Shown here: positions 27,843-37,013 of the stretch, one piece after another
How the letters are laid out: every line of letters starts with the position of its first letter
How positions within the stretch are numbered: position 1 is the stretch's first letter
NCBI GenBank assembly: GCA_032334055.1
Contig: JAUOZS010000001.1
Location: 2,578,501-2,642,500, forward strand
Direction of reading: 5' to 3'
Source: Selenomonadales bacterium 4137-cl
Lineage (GTDB): Bacteria > Bacillota > Negativicutes > Sporomusales > UBA7701
DNA length: 64,000 nucleotides
Program-made: the position numbers and the translations under genes
Notes under the pieces: model-generated
What the model was told of the DNA's origin: nothing
Databases searched by the model: none
Seen by the model: only the letters and a program-made list of their open reading frames with translations

Positions 27843-28718
27843 CTAATACAACAGACTGATCACCGTGAACAGGAAAATCGCCGCCCCCACCAACCCGTTG
27901 CGCAGGAAATACGCCTGGGTGACGCGGCTCAGGTCGGCGGCGGACACGATGCTGTGCTGATAGACGAGCACACCGGCCGCCAGCGCCACCCCGGCATAAT
28001 ACCACGGGCCGAGACCGGCCAGCCACCCGGCGGCGGCGAACGCGGCCACGCTGGCGACATGCATCAGCCGGGCCAGCCGCAGAGCCCCGGGCACACCGAA
28101 CCGCACCGGCATGGAATGTAGCCCGTGCGCCTTGTCAAAAGCCACATCCTGGCAGCCGTAGATGACGTCGAACGCCGCGATCCACACCCCCACCGCCGCC
28201 GCCAGCAGCGCCACCGGCGCCGCCAGGTCGCCGCGAATGGCGATCCACGCCCCCACCGGCGCGCCGGCGAGCGCCAACCCCAGCACCATGTGGCAGGCCC
28301 ACGAAAACCGTTTCATATACGGGTAGACGACGAAGGGTAAGACAGCCACCGGCCACAGCTTGCGGGCCAGAGGATGCAGCTGATGGGCGGCGTAAATGAA
28401 CACCGCCAGGCTGGCGGCGATCAGCAGCGCCGCCTCCCAGCGCTTCACCGCGCCGGTCACCATCGGCCGGGCGGTAAAGCGGGGATGCAGCTTATCGAAC
28501 TTCAGGTCGATGAGATTATTCAGCGCCAGGGCGGCGCTGCGGGCTCCCACCATCGCCACCGTTATCCAGAAAAGATCGCCGCCGCCGGGCAGGCCGCCGG
28601 CGGCGAGAAAAGCGCCCATATACGCGAACGGCAGCGCGAACACCGAGTGGGAAAAAGCGATATTGTCGAGATGCGACTTCAGCTTACCCAAGGCCAAGAT
28701 CCTTCCAAATCCCGTCAA
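27843..28718 (-). CDS. UbiA-family prenyltransferase (menaquinone-type, MqnP/UbiA)
   Basis: 291-residue integral membrane prenyltransferase with about 8-9 helices. The first Asp-rich motif is NNLIDLKFD (N67-D75), and a second is YGCQDVAFDKAHG in the mid-protein. It attaches a polyprenyl chain to an aromatic acid. It overlaps the ubiD gene by 35 bases. UbiA plus UbiD pairs occur in menaquinone synthesis through futalosine, and the polyprenyl diphosphate synthase at 35.7 kb could supply the tail. The aromatic substrate is inferred. Confidence 0.85.
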   Translation of the reverse strand: MTGFGRILALGKLKSHLDNIAFSHSVFALPFAYMGAFLAAGGLPGGGDLFWITVAMVGARSAALALNNLIDLKFDKLHPRFTARPMVTGAVKRWEAALLIAASLAVFIYAAHQLHPLARKLWPVAVLPFVVYPYMKRFSWACHMVLGLALAGAPVGAWIAIRGDLAAPVALLAAAVGVWIAAFDVIYGCQDVAFDKAHGLHSMPVRFGVPGALRLARLMHVASVAAFAAAGWLAGLGPWYYAGVALAAGVLVYQHSIVSAADLSRVTQAYFLRNGLVGAAIFLFTVISLLY

Positions 28719-30144
28719 TCCGGCTCTTAACTTCCGGCGACATGACGATCTCGTCCGGCCACTCCCGCGTATAACCCTCCTCCGGCCACGTCTTGGTAGC
28801 GTCGATCCCCACCTTCGTCCCCCAGTGGGGCATGGGCGAGGAGTGATCCAGGGCGTCCAGCGGCCCGTCGGCCAGCACGATGTCGCGGCGGGCGTCGATA
28901 TTGTTGAAAACCCGCCACCAAACCTCGTTCATATCCTGCACGTCGACATGGGCATCCACCACGATGATCATCTTCGTAAACATCATCTGGCCAAGCCCCC
29001 ACACGGCGTGCATCACCTTCTTGGCGTGCTGCGGATAACTTTTCTTGATGGCCAGCACGGCGCAGTTGTGGAAAACGCCCTCCAGCGGCAGATTCATATC
29101 CACCACCTCCGGCAGCACCTGCTGCAGTAGCGGCAGGAAAATCCGCTCGGTCGCCTTGGCCATGAAGCAATCCTCCATCGGCGGCTTGCCGACGATGGTG
29201 GCCGGATAAATCGGGTTCTTGCGGTGGGTTATGCAGGTAATGTGGAAAACGGGGTAATCGTCGGCAAGCGAATAATAGCCGGTATGGTCGCCGAACGGCC
29301 CCTCCCGCCTCAGCTCGTCCATGCTCACAAAACCCTCGAGCACGATCTCGGACGTCGCCGGCACCTCGATATCCACCGTCTCGCACTTCACCAGCTCCAC
29401 CGGCTTGCGGCGCAGGAAGCCGGCGAAAATCATCTCGTCGATATTGGGCGGCAGCGGCGCGGTCGCGGCGTAAGTCACCGCCGGGTCGCCGCCGATGGCC
29501 ACCGCGACCTCGATGCGGTCCTTTCCCAGCTCGCGGTGGGCGCGGTAGTTGTCGGCCCCGCCCTTGTGCACATGCCAGTGCATCCCGGTGGTCGTCCCGT
29601 CGTAAACCTGCATGCGGTACATGCCCACGTTGCGCTTGCCGGTGCGCGGGTTCTTCGTGAACACCAACGGCAGCGTGATAAAGCGGCCGGCGTCCCCGGG
29701 CCAGCACTTCAGCACCGGAAACTTGGCCAATGACGGCTTGTCCCTGATGATGACCTCCTTGCACGGTCCCGACTTGACGTACTTCGGGAAATTAATCGCC
29801 CGCCGGGCGGCGGGGATGAGGCGCACGAGATCAAGTTTGCTCTGCAGGGAAACGTACGGCAGCTTCAGGAGGTCGCGGATCTCGTCGGCGATATCGTCCA
29901 CCTTATCCACGCCGAGGGCCAGCGCCATCCGCTCCATGCTGCCGAAAGCATTCATCAGCACCGGGACGTCGTAGCCCTTCACATTCTCGAACAGCAGGGC
30001 GACATTCTTTTCGCCGCGCAGCTTCGACACCCGGTCGGTTATCTCGGTGATCTCCAGCTCGCAGTCCACCGGCTGACGGATGCGCTTCAGCCAGCCGCGC
30101 GACTCGAGAGCGGCGATGAACTCGCGCAGATCATTAAAAGCCAA
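28684..30144 (-). CDS. UbiD-family prenylated-FMN decarboxylase
   Basis: 486-residue UbiD-type (de)carboxylase for an aromatic or polyprenyl-aromatic acid. Conserved stretches include the MYRMQVYDGTTTGMHWHVHKGG region mid-protein (cofactor and metal site), EGPFGDHTGYYS, and a C-terminal GTKVGIDATKTW. The most likely start is the TTG at 30144, with AAAGGAG 8 bases upstream; the open frame extends further but only into the repeat element. It needs a UbiX flavin prenyltransferase, which is not in this window. It is upstream of and overlapping the UbiA gene. Confidence 0.9.
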   Translation of the reverse strand: MAFNDLREFIAALESRGWLKRIRQPVDCELEITEITDRVSKLRGEKNVALLFENVKGYDVPVLMNAFGSMERMALALGVDKVDDIADEIRDLLKLPYVSLQSKLDLVRLIPAARRAINFPKYVKSGPCKEVIIRDKPSLAKFPVLKCWPGDAGRFITLPLVFTKNPRTGKRNVGMYRMQVYDGTTTGMHWHVHKGGADNYRAHRELGKDRIEVAVAIGGDPAVTYAATAPLPPNIDEMIFAGFLRRKPVELVKCETVDIEVPATSEIVLEGFVSMDELRREGPFGDHTGYYSLADDYPVFHITCITHRKNPIYPATIVGKPPMEDCFMAKATERIFLPLLQQVLPEVVDMNLPLEGVFHNCAVLAIKKSYPQHAKKVMHAVWGLGQMMFTKMIIVVDAHVDVQDMNEVWWRVFNNIDARRDIVLADGPLDALDHSSPMPHWGTKVGIDATKTWPEEGYTREWPDEIVMSPEVKSRIDGIWKDLGLG

Positions 30145-30168
30145 AGGTAATACTCCTTTCACTTTGGC

Positions 30169-30284
30169 GGCCGTTGATAAACCCCATCTGCGTTGCCCCC
30201 GCAAGGGGGGGAGGCCATCCGGAGCCGGCGTCGCTGCGCGTCCTCGGAGCCGCCTAGCATCCGGGGGCCTCTGAACCACCGCGG
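30169..30284 (-). repeat. Palindromic intergenic repeat, copy D (diverged centre)
   Basis: Ends match copy B (GGCCGTTGATAA...CCCCATCTGCG at the left; GGGGGCCTCTGAAC at the right), but the middle is different, with a G-run and a CGTCGCTGCGCGTC variant of the conserved core. It lies between the tatC stop and the ubiD ribosome site, again between co-directional genes. Confidence 0.7.
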
Positions 30285-30293
30285 ACAAAGTTT

Positions 30294-31034
30294 TTACCTT
30301 CTCAGAACATGGCGAACGATAAAAACGCTAATCTCATACAAAACCATCAACGGCACCGCGATCATCGTCTGCGAAAACACGTCCGGGGTCGGCGACACCA
30401 CCGCGCCCACGACGAACGCCAGCACAATGACAATCTTCCGCTTGGCCGCCAGGAAACCCGAACTGATGACCCCCAGCTTGGCGGCCACGATGATGAACAG
30501 CGGCAACTCGAACACGAAGCCGAAAGGCAGCATGAAGGAAATCACGAATGACAGGTACTGGCCGATGGAAAACATCGGCTGCAGGTCTTCGGTGGCGAAA
30601 CCGATGAAAAAGCTGATGGCCGCCGGCAACACGAGGAAGTAAGAAAACGCCAGGCCGACGAAAAACAGCACCAGCGACGCCGGGACGAGGAACAGCGAGG
30701 CCTGGCGCTCCTGGTTCGTCAAAGCCGGCACCACGAAAGCCCACAACTGATAGAACACCACCGGCAGGGAAAGCAGAAAACCCGCGAAAAAGGAGACTTT
30801 CAGGTAGGTAAAAAAGGCCTCCGCCGGATTCATATAATATAGCTTGCCGGCCGGGGCGGTGATTATATGCACCAAATCGGTAGCGAAATAATAACAGGCG
30901 AAACTGGCCGCCAGCACGACGACGACGCACACGATCAGCCGCTTTCTCAGTTCCTGCAGATGATCGACCAGCGACATCTCGCCGGAGCCCCGCTCCTCCT
31001 GTTCGGTGTCAACTTCCCGGGGAGTATCAGACAT
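30294..31034 (-). CDS. tatC: Twin-arginine translocase subunit TatC
   Basis: 246-residue membrane protein with six hydrophobic segments and the conserved N-terminal motif MSLVDHLQELRKRL (about residues 20-33). TatC is the receptor for twin-arginine signal peptides and with TatA exports folded cofactor proteins. ATG with GAGG upstream. It lies 9 bases after tatA. The upstream N-terminal 20 residues are acidic, which is a minor variant. Confidence 0.96.
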   Translation of the reverse strand: MSDTPREVDTEQEERGSGEMSLVDHLQELRKRLIVCVVVVLAASFACYYFATDLVHIITAPAGKLYYMNPAEAFFTYLKVSFFAGFLLSLPVVFYQLWAFVVPALTNQERQASLFLVPASLVLFFVGLAFSYFLVLPAAISFFIGFATEDLQPMFSIGQYLSFVISFMLPFGFVFELPLFIIVAAKLGVISSGFLAAKRKIVIVLAFVVGAVVSPTPDVFSQTMIAVPLMVLYEISVFIVRHVLRR

Positions 31035-31043
31035 TGGTTAACC

Positions 31044-31283
31044 TCACTTCGTCTCTTCCTGTTTCTTGACCTCGGCGGGTTTCTCCTCAGGCTTCCTCTC
31101 CACCGGCTTGGCCTCGACGGTGATCGGCTCATCCTTCGCGGCCCCCTCGCCAGACATCGCCCGGCGGAACTCGCCCAGACCCTTGCCAAGCGCCTTGCCC
31201 ACTTCAGGTAGCTTTCCCGGTCCGAAAACGATAAGAGCGATAACAAGAATCAGGGCCAGTTCCGGCATGCCCAGGTTGAACAC
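31044..31283 (-). CDS. tatA: Twin-arginine translocase subunit TatA/TatB
   Basis: 79-residue protein with one N-terminal transmembrane helix (about residues 5-21), the [14 protein letters not shown] hinge and amphipathic helix, and a charged Lys/Glu-rich tail. This is typical of TatA. GTG start with AAGGGG upstream. It is directly upstream of tatC. Confidence 0.93.
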   Translation of the reverse strand: MFNLGMPELALILVIALIVFGPGKLPEVGKALGKGLGEFRRAMSGEGAAKDEPITVEAKPVERKPEEKPAEVKKQEETK

Positions 31284-31428
31284 AGTACCACATCCCCTTA
31301 AGCTACTTTACCTATAATTATACTTAACAGTGCGGCAAAAGTACAGGCCGTCATTTCACCCCAGGCACCCCCTGCAAACGACGGGCGGCGCGCATCCGGC
31401 AAAAACCGCGCGCACCGCCCGTAATTCC

Positions 31429-32808
31429 CTAATGCACCTCGCCGACCAGCTTCCCCGGATTGAGGATATTGTTGGGGTCGAGCGCCAGCTTGATGCTCCG
31501 CATCACCGCCATACCCTCGGCGCCGAACTGGTCGGGCATATACTTCAATTTCCCCAGCCCGATGCCGTGTTCGCCCGACAAAGTGCCGCCGAGCCTCAGC
31601 GCGGTCTTGAAAATCTCGTCCATCGCGGCGTACACCCGCTCCATCTCCGCCGCATCGCGCAGATCGGTCACAATGGTGGGGTGAAGATTGCCGTCGCCGG
31701 CATGGCCGAACGTCCCGATCTCCACCTTGTTGCGGGCCGCGATCTCGGTCACGATCCGCACCATATCGGGCACCTTGTCGCGGGGCACCGTCGCATCCTC
31801 GCAGAAAGTCGAAGGCCGCAGCTTGGCCAGCGACGGCAACGCCGCCCGCCTGGCCGCCCAGATCTGGTCGCGCTCCTGGGCGCTGTTCGCCACGCGAACC
31901 TCGCCGCCGTTTTCGCGCAGGATCTTCTCCATCTTGACCGCATCCGCCTCCACCGTGTCGGCGTCGCCGTCGACCTCGGCCAGGATGATCGCCTCGGCCT
32001 CCACCGGCAGCCCCAGCTTCGCGAAGCTCTCCACCGTGCGGATGGTGTAATTGTCCATTATTTCCAGCGTTGCCGGGATGATCTTATTGCTGATGATCTC
32101 GGCGATCGACCTGCCGGCGCCGGCAAGGTCGGCGAAAGTCGCGATCATGCTGCGGCGGGTGACGGGCGCGGGCACGAGCCGCACCGTTATCTTGGTCAGC
32201 ACCCCCAGCGTCCCCTCCGACCCGGTGAACAGCATCACCATATCGTAGCCGGGCGCCTTCACATTACCGCCGCCGTACTCGACGACCGAGCCGTCGGCCA
32301 ACGCCACCTCGACGCCGGTCACATAATGCTTGGTAACGCCGTACTTCAGGCCCCGCAGGCCGCCGGAATTCTCGGCCACCGTGCCGCCGATGCTGGCCGT
32401 GGTAACCGTTCCCGGATCGGGCGGATAGATAAGGCCGTATTTTTCTACGGCGGCGTTCAGCTCGGAGACGATCACTCCGGGCTCCACCACCGCCGTCCAG
32501 TTTTCTGGGTCGATGGCAAAGATCTTGTTCATACGGGCAGTCGACAGCACCACGCCCCCCTGGGCGGGCACCGACCCGGCGCTCAGGTTTGTCCCCGAAC
32601 CGCGGGTATACACCGGGAACTTCTCCCGGTTGGCCAGCTTCAGGATTGCGGCCACTTCCTCCTTGCTCCCCGGCTGCACCACCGCCTCCGGCAGGTTGAA
32701 AAAGCCGGGAGTCGCGTCATAACCGTAGCATATCAGGTCTTCCTTCTCCGTCGCCACCCACTGGGAGCCGACGATCGCCTTCAATTCCTGGATATTGTTT
32801 GCGTTCAT
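31429..32808 (-). CDS. FAD-linked lactate/glycolate oxidase, GlcD-type
   Basis: 459-residue FAD enzyme of the D-lactate/glycolate dehydrogenase family. The FAD-binding half (about 38-215) contains the YTRGSGTNLSAGS and ATIGG-like GTVTTASIGG stretches. The C-terminal half has GHAGDGNLHPT and GEHGIGLGK, the cofactor and metal-site signatures. It lies downstream of the lactate permease in one operon, so lactate is the likely substrate, with electrons passed to an unidentified acceptor. A second GlcD copy is at the window end. Confidence 0.9.
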   Translation of the reverse strand: MNANNIQELKAIVGSQWVATEKEDLICYGYDATPGFFNLPEAVVQPGSKEEVAAILKLANREKFPVYTRGSGTNLSAGSVPAQGGVVLSTARMNKIFAIDPENWTAVVEPGVIVSELNAAVEKYGLIYPPDPGTVTTASIGGTVAENSGGLRGLKYGVTKHYVTGVEVALADGSVVEYGGGNVKAPGYDMVMLFTGSEGTLGVLTKITVRLVPAPVTRRSMIATFADLAGAGRSIAEIISNKIIPATLEIMDNYTIRTVESFAKLGLPVEAEAIILAEVDGDADTVEADAVKMEKILRENGGEVRVANSAQERDQIWAARRAALPSLAKLRPSTFCEDATVPRDKVPDMVRIVTEIAARNKVEIGTFGHAGDGNLHPTIVTDLRDAAEMERVYAAMDEIFKTALRLGGTLSGEHGIGLGKLKYMPDQFGAEGMAVMRSIKLALDPNNILNPGKLVGEVH

Positions 32809-32901
32809 TGTAAATTCTCTCCTCCGCGCATTATCCGACGGGAGTTAATCGGGCGGAAAGAAGTGGCGGGCGCGACACCCGCCACTCATCCTCCCCTTGC
32901 G

Positions 32902-34557
32902 CTACGGCAGCATGAAGCGCAGCGCGTAAGCCTGGAGATACGTGAGAACGCCCATGAAGAGAACCATAGCGATACTGTGCATCAGCGTGAAGCGGAAGAT
33001 CGTGCCCTCCTCGCCGACCAGACCGGTGGCGGCGGTCGCTACCGAGATCGACTGCGGGGAGATCATCTTGCCGCATACGCCGCCGGACGAGTTGGCCGCG
33101 ACGGTGAGCGAAGGATCGACGCCGATCTGCTCGGCGGCCGTCTTCTGCATCGAGCCGAACAGAGCGTTCGAGGAGGTGTCCGAACCGGTCAGGAACACGC
33201 CCAGCCAGCCGAGGATCGGGGCGAAGAACGGGAACGCCTTGCCGGTGGCCGTGAAGGCCAGGCCGAGGGTCGAGCTCATGCCCGAGTAGTTCATGATATA
33301 AGCGAGGCCGAGAATCATCGCAATTGTGATGATCGGGTATATGAGCTGCTTGATCGTGCGGAAGAACGCGTTTATAGCCCGACCGAACCCGTAGTTGGGG
33401 ATGATGAAGATCGACAGAATGCCGGACAGCAGAATGGCCGTGCCGGCCGCCGACAGGAAGTTGATGCCGTACTTGGCGGCGTAGGGGGCTACCTTCGGCA
33501 CAACCGGCACCGCCCGCTGGACAAGGCCGTCAAGGCCGGGCCAGGCCACCGACGTCAGGCCGAGAGCTTTTTCCCAGCCGACAAGAACATTCTTGAAGCC
33601 GAGGAACTTATTGTCGGCCCACAGGAACACGGCGACCGCCAGGATGATGTAAGGACCCCAGGCGCGGATGACTTCGCCGGCCGAGTACTTGAGCTGCACC
33701 TTGCCGGTGGCGGCAGGCTTCTCATCCGGGAAGTGCCAGACATTGTCAGGCTTCCAAACCTTGAGGAAAGCGCCGAGGCCGATGATCGTAACAAACGCCG
33801 AGGTGATATCGGGCAGGAACGGGTTGACGTAGTTGGCGGTGAAAAACTGGGTTACGGCGAAGCAGACGCCGGCGACCAGCACGGCGGGCAGCACTTCCAT
33901 GGCCCGCTTCCAGCCGGCCATCGTCACCACCAGCCACAGCGGCACGATGATCGACAGGAACGGCAACTGACGGCCGACAATCTTGCTGATATGCATCGCG
34001 TCGATACCCGTTACCTGGCCGGCGACCACGATCGGGATACCGATCGCGCCGAAGGCCACCGGGGCGGTGTTGGCGATCAGGCAGATGCCGGCGGCGTAAA
34101 CAGGGTTGAAGCCCAGGCCCACCAGCATGGCGGCGGTAATCGCCACCGGGGTGCCGAAGCCGGCCGTGCCCTCGATGAACGAACCGAACGCGAAGGCGAT
34201 GAACAGCGCCTGCAGACGGCGATCATCGGTGAGGGACGCGAGCGAATTCTTGATGATCTCGAACTCGCCCGACTCGACCGTCATGTTGTATACCCAGATG
34301 GCGGTGACGACGATCCAGACTATCGGGAAGATACCTACGAGCATGCCGTTGAGAGTCGCGCTGATCGCCAATCCGGCGGGCATTCCCCACACGGCGATGG
34401 CCAGAATCACTGCCGACCCCACGCCCAGCAGGGCGGCATGGTGGCCCTTCGAGCGCCTTACCCCCAGCATGTACAGAAGGATAAAGAGCGGAATGGCGGC
34501 AATAAGCGCCGAAAGACCGATAGATTGCAACGGATCATAGATTTGGGTCCATTTCAT
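32902..34557 (-). CDS. lctP: L-lactate permease LctP family
   Basis: 551-residue membrane transporter with about 12-14 hydrophobic segments, family signatures such as the FGTPVAITAAMLVGLGF segment and the DTSSNALFGSMQ stretch near residue 450. It brings lactate or glycolate in with protons. I start at the ATG 34557, with AAGGGG 8 bases upstream; a GTG three codons earlier is inside that spacing. It forms an operon with the FAD oxidase and is preceded by a FadR-type operator. Confidence 0.94.
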   Translation of the reverse strand: MKWTQIYDPLQSIGLSALIAAIPLFILLYMLGVRRSKGHHAALLGVGSAVILAIAVWGMPAGLAISATLNGMLVGIFPIVWIVVTAIWVYNMTVESGEFEIIKNSLASLTDDRRLQALFIAFAFGSFIEGTAGFGTPVAITAAMLVGLGFNPVYAAGICLIANTAPVAFGAIGIPIVVAGQVTGIDAMHISKIVGRQLPFLSIIVPLWLVVTMAGWKRAMEVLPAVLVAGVCFAVTQFFTANYVNPFLPDITSAFVTIIGLGAFLKVWKPDNVWHFPDEKPAATGKVQLKYSAGEVIRAWGPYIILAVAVFLWADNKFLGFKNVLVGWEKALGLTSVAWPGLDGLVQRAVPVVPKVAPYAAKYGINFLSAAGTAILLSGILSIFIIPNYGFGRAINAFFRTIKQLIYPIITIAMILGLAYIMNYSGMSSTLGLAFTATGKAFPFFAPILGWLGVFLTGSDTSSNALFGSMQKTAAEQIGVDPSLTVAANSSGGVCGKMISPQSISVATAATGLVGEEGTIFRFTLMHSIAMVLFMGVLTYLQAYALRFMLP

Positions 34558-34646
34558 CGCATACACCCCTTACTTTTTTTAATCTTCTTAACCCGACAAA
34601 GTCCCCTCCCACTTATGCTCGGCATCACCCCCCCCTCTAACGGTCT

Positions 34647-34667
34647 ATTGGTCAGGCCAATTATGGG
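34647..34667 (-). promoter_or_regulatory. FadR/LldR-type operator in the lactate-operon promoter
   Basis: ATTGG-TCAGG-CCAAT (34647-34661) is a palindrome with a TGGTCAGGCCA core. On the minus strand it directly follows a CATAAT -10-like hexamer (34667-34662), so a bound repressor would block the polymerase. The remaining 34568-34910 stretch (upstream of lctP) is AT-rich and shows no gene. Confidence 0.6.
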
Positions 34668-34910
34668 TAATCGACCGGTACCACCTGTCAGGACAACCGA
34701 CATTATTGACAATTCAGACAGCTAACTACGAAATGTAGATAGAGTATTCGACAGCCTTACGTCATTCACCTTATAACTCATTTATATATTGTTATAATCC
34801 GGCATTATGACTCTTGGAGACAGGCTATAGACATGTGAATCCTGTAACATTCCCATTATTCTGAAAAGTCAGCCCCAAGAAAAAGGCTTCTTTCTTCACC
34901 AAATTGCAGG

Positions 34911-35693
34911 TTACGAAGGGAAGCCGAAGTCCTTTCGGATCTTGTGTTCGGGTGGAATATCGCGGAAATTTTTCAGCGAAGTTATGCCGCCGTCGCGGAG
35001 TTCGCGCATCGCGTCCTCCACCATTGTCAGGTGTTCTCTCATCCGCAGGCGGGCCAGGCTTGGATTGTGGTCGGAAATCGCCTCGTAGATCTCGAAGTGG
35101 GCGTTGTACAGAACCGCCGGCATGTTCTCCACCAAGAAAAGCTTCTGCCGCGATGAGCGGAAGGAAGAATTCATAAGATCGGAAATAGTGTGCATAACCT
35201 TGATCAGGATGGGGTTGTTGGCGGCCTTGGCAACCGCGAAGTGGAAACTCGCATCGGCCGTATCGCCGACCTCTCCCCGCCGGAGTTCTTCCTTCATGCT
35301 GATAATCGACCGGTGGATATCGTCCAGATCCTCGTTCGTGCCCCTTAGGGCCGCGAGGGCGGCCGTCTCCACCTCAAGGATCTTGCGCACCTCCAAAAGC
35401 TGCATGATATCGTCGATCTCCATCTGCAGGATAAAGGAAAGCGGCTCCAGCATCCCCTCGAACGACACCTGGCGGACAAAACTGCCTTCACCCGGGCGGA
35501 TGGATATGATCCCCATCATCTCAAGGGCGCTGAACGCCTCGCGCACCGACGCCCGGCTGACGTTTAGCTTTTCGGAAAGTTCGCGCTCCGACAGCAGCTT
35601 GTCGCCCGGCTGAAGCTTGCCGTCGATAATAAGCTTTTTGATCTGACCGATGATTTCCTCGTAGACCTTCTTCGTCTTTACCGGCCTAAACAT
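34911..35693 (-). CDS. FadR/GntR-family regulator (LldR-like)
   Basis: 260-residue repressor with an N-terminal GntR winged helix (LSERELSEKLNVSRASVREAFSAL, about residues 26-49) and a C-terminal FCD ligand domain (about 90-235) with the usual His/Asp metal-site segments. ATG at 35693 with GGAGG upstream; a longer frame starts inside the hepT gene. Neighbouring lactate transport and oxidation genes suggest a lactate-responsive LldR. Operator-like palindromes appear at three promoters here (34647, 36731, 39957). It is cotranscribed with the polyprenyl synthase, which is an odd pairing. Confidence 0.88.
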   Translation of the reverse strand: MFRPVKTKKVYEEIIGQIKKLIIDGKLQPGDKLLSERELSEKLNVSRASVREAFSALEMMGIISIRPGEGSFVRQVSFEGMLEPLSFILQMEIDDIMQLLEVRKILEVETAALAALRGTNEDLDDIHRSIISMKEELRRGEVGDTADASFHFAVAKAANNPILIKVMHTISDLMNSSFRSSRQKLFLVENMPAVLYNAHFEIYEAISDHNPSLARLRMREHLTMVEDAMRELRDGGITSLKNFRDIPPEHKIRKDFGFPS

Positions 35694-35707
35694 GCTTCCT
35701 CCGTGCC

Positions 35708-36676
35708 CTAGTATTTGCGAAGTCCGACGAAATCCGCTATGTCCCACAACGACTTGTACACCTCGGCCGGCAGTGAAGCAGGCAGCGCTCGGCGCGCAGT
35801 CGTCAGGTAATCGCTCACCCGGCCATAGCAGTATTCCACGGCATCGGTCGTATGCACAACGGCGATGCCCTTTTGCACATTCGCGTCCGTCATATCGCGA
35901 GCCTCGATTATCCGGCGCAATTCCCCAGCCTGGGGGCTATGCTGCAGGGCGTATAGGACAGGCAGGGTCAAGACTCCCTGGCGGAGATCGTTCCCCGCCG
36001 GTTTACCGATCTGTTCCGACGAAGCGGTCACATCGAGAAGGTCGTCGGTAATCTGAAAAGCCATCCCGATAGCGTAGCCATACAGCCGCAGGGCTTCGGC
36101 ATCGGCTGTAGTCAGGCCGGCGGTCATCGCGCCCAGCTCGCAGCTGGCGGCGATAAAACAGGCCGTCTTATTATCGATCCGGGTTAGGTAATCCTCCATG
36201 GATTGCCGGGGGTTGAACAAATCCCTGGCCTGGCTGATCTCCCCTTCGCAGATGGAGCAGATCGTCTCAGTCAGAATCTGCAGGGCGCGAGCGCCGCCAT
36301 GTACGGCAATGAGGGAGAAAGCCTTGGCAAACAGATAATCCCCCGCCAGCACGGTCACGTGGTTTCCCCAACGGGCGTTGGCGGTAGCCAGCCCCCTTCT
36401 CGTCGCCGCGCTATCGATAACGTCGTCATGCACCAGCGTCGCCATATGGATGAGCTCGATGGCGGCCGCCACCGGCACCAGTCCCGCAGGGACCTGCGAA
36501 CCGCACTTGGCGCAAAGTATATACAGGGCGGGCCGCAGACGTTTGCCGCCCGCCCTGAGCAAATGACCGCCGATATCGGATACAAGATCTACCCGGGAAC
36601 GGATTATAGAAGCCAGTTCCTGTTCAACAGATGCTAGTTCGGTCTTTGCCAGTTCAAAAATGGCGTGTTGTTTCAC
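35708..36676 (-). CDS. Polyprenyl (heptaprenyl-type) diphosphate synthase
   Basis: 322-residue trans-prenyltransferase that builds long isoprenoid tails, probably for menaquinone. The two Asp-rich motifs are DDVID at about residues 84-88 (in LVHDDVID) and DDLLD in the QITDDLLD segment (about 215). GKRLRP near 46 is the diphosphate-binding site. GTG at 36676 with AGGAG 8 bases upstream. Chain length cannot be read from the sequence. The regulator gene follows 14 bases later. Confidence 0.9.
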   Translation of the reverse strand: MKQHAIFELAKTELASVEQELASIIRSRVDLVSDIGGHLLRAGGKRLRPALYILCAKCGSQVPAGLVPVAAAIELIHMATLVHDDVIDSAATRRGLATANARWGNHVTVLAGDYLFAKAFSLIAVHGGARALQILTETICSICEGEISQARDLFNPRQSMEDYLTRIDNKTACFIAASCELGAMTAGLTTADAEALRLYGYAIGMAFQITDDLLDVTASSEQIGKPAGNDLRQGVLTLPVLYALQHSPQAGELRRIIEARDMTDANVQKGIAVVHTTDAVEYCYGRVSDYLTTARRALPASLPAEVYKSLWDIADFVGLRKY

Positions 36677-36686
36677 CGTCAAATCT

Positions 36687-36741
36687 CCTGACCAACCTCA
36701 AAATCTGCTTCTATAATACACTATCCTTCCTGGTCAGTCCA
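36687..36741 (-). promoter_or_regulatory. Operator-like sites and promoter of the prenyl synthase/regulator operon
   Basis: TGGTCAGTCCA (36731-36741, one base short of a perfect palindrome) overlaps a weak -35, and TATTAT follows after 17 bases on the minus strand. A further half-site (CCTGACCAA, 36687-36695) sits next to the ribosome site. The same core occurs at the lactate-operon and 2-oxoacid oxidoreductase promoters, suggesting autoregulation. Confidence 0.5.
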
Positions 36742-36751
36742 TAGGCGGCAA

Positions 36752-37000
36752 TTATTTCTTCTTTTCGACCCGGATCGCGCAGTCGGGGCAAACCATCTGG
36801 CAAATGCCGCAGACGATGCACTTTTCCATATCCGCTTCCACGCGGGGCGTGCCGTACACGCCGAGTCCCTCAGACCAACTGATGCACTTCACCGGGCACT
36901 TCTCGATGCACAGGCCGCAGCCCTTGCACATCCCGGGGAACACCGCCCACATGCCTTTGTTGCTTTCGTAAACAGCCGATTCCCAGTTAACTTTAGCCAC
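36752..37000 (-). CDS. 2-oxoacid:ferredoxin oxidoreductase 1, delta (ferredoxin) subunit
   Basis: 82-residue 2[4Fe-4S] ferredoxin subunit with CKGCGLCIEKCPVKC and CIVCGICQMVCPDC cluster motifs. GTG start with AAGGAGG upstream. It is the last gene of the alpha-beta-gamma-delta operon, taking electrons from the TPP enzyme to free ferredoxin. Confidence 0.93.
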   Translation of the reverse strand: MAKVNWESAVYESNKGMWAVFPGMCKGCGLCIEKCPVKCISWSEGLGVYGTPRVEADMEKCIVCGICQMVCPDCAIRVEKKK

Positions 37001-37013
37001 TTTGTACCCCTCC

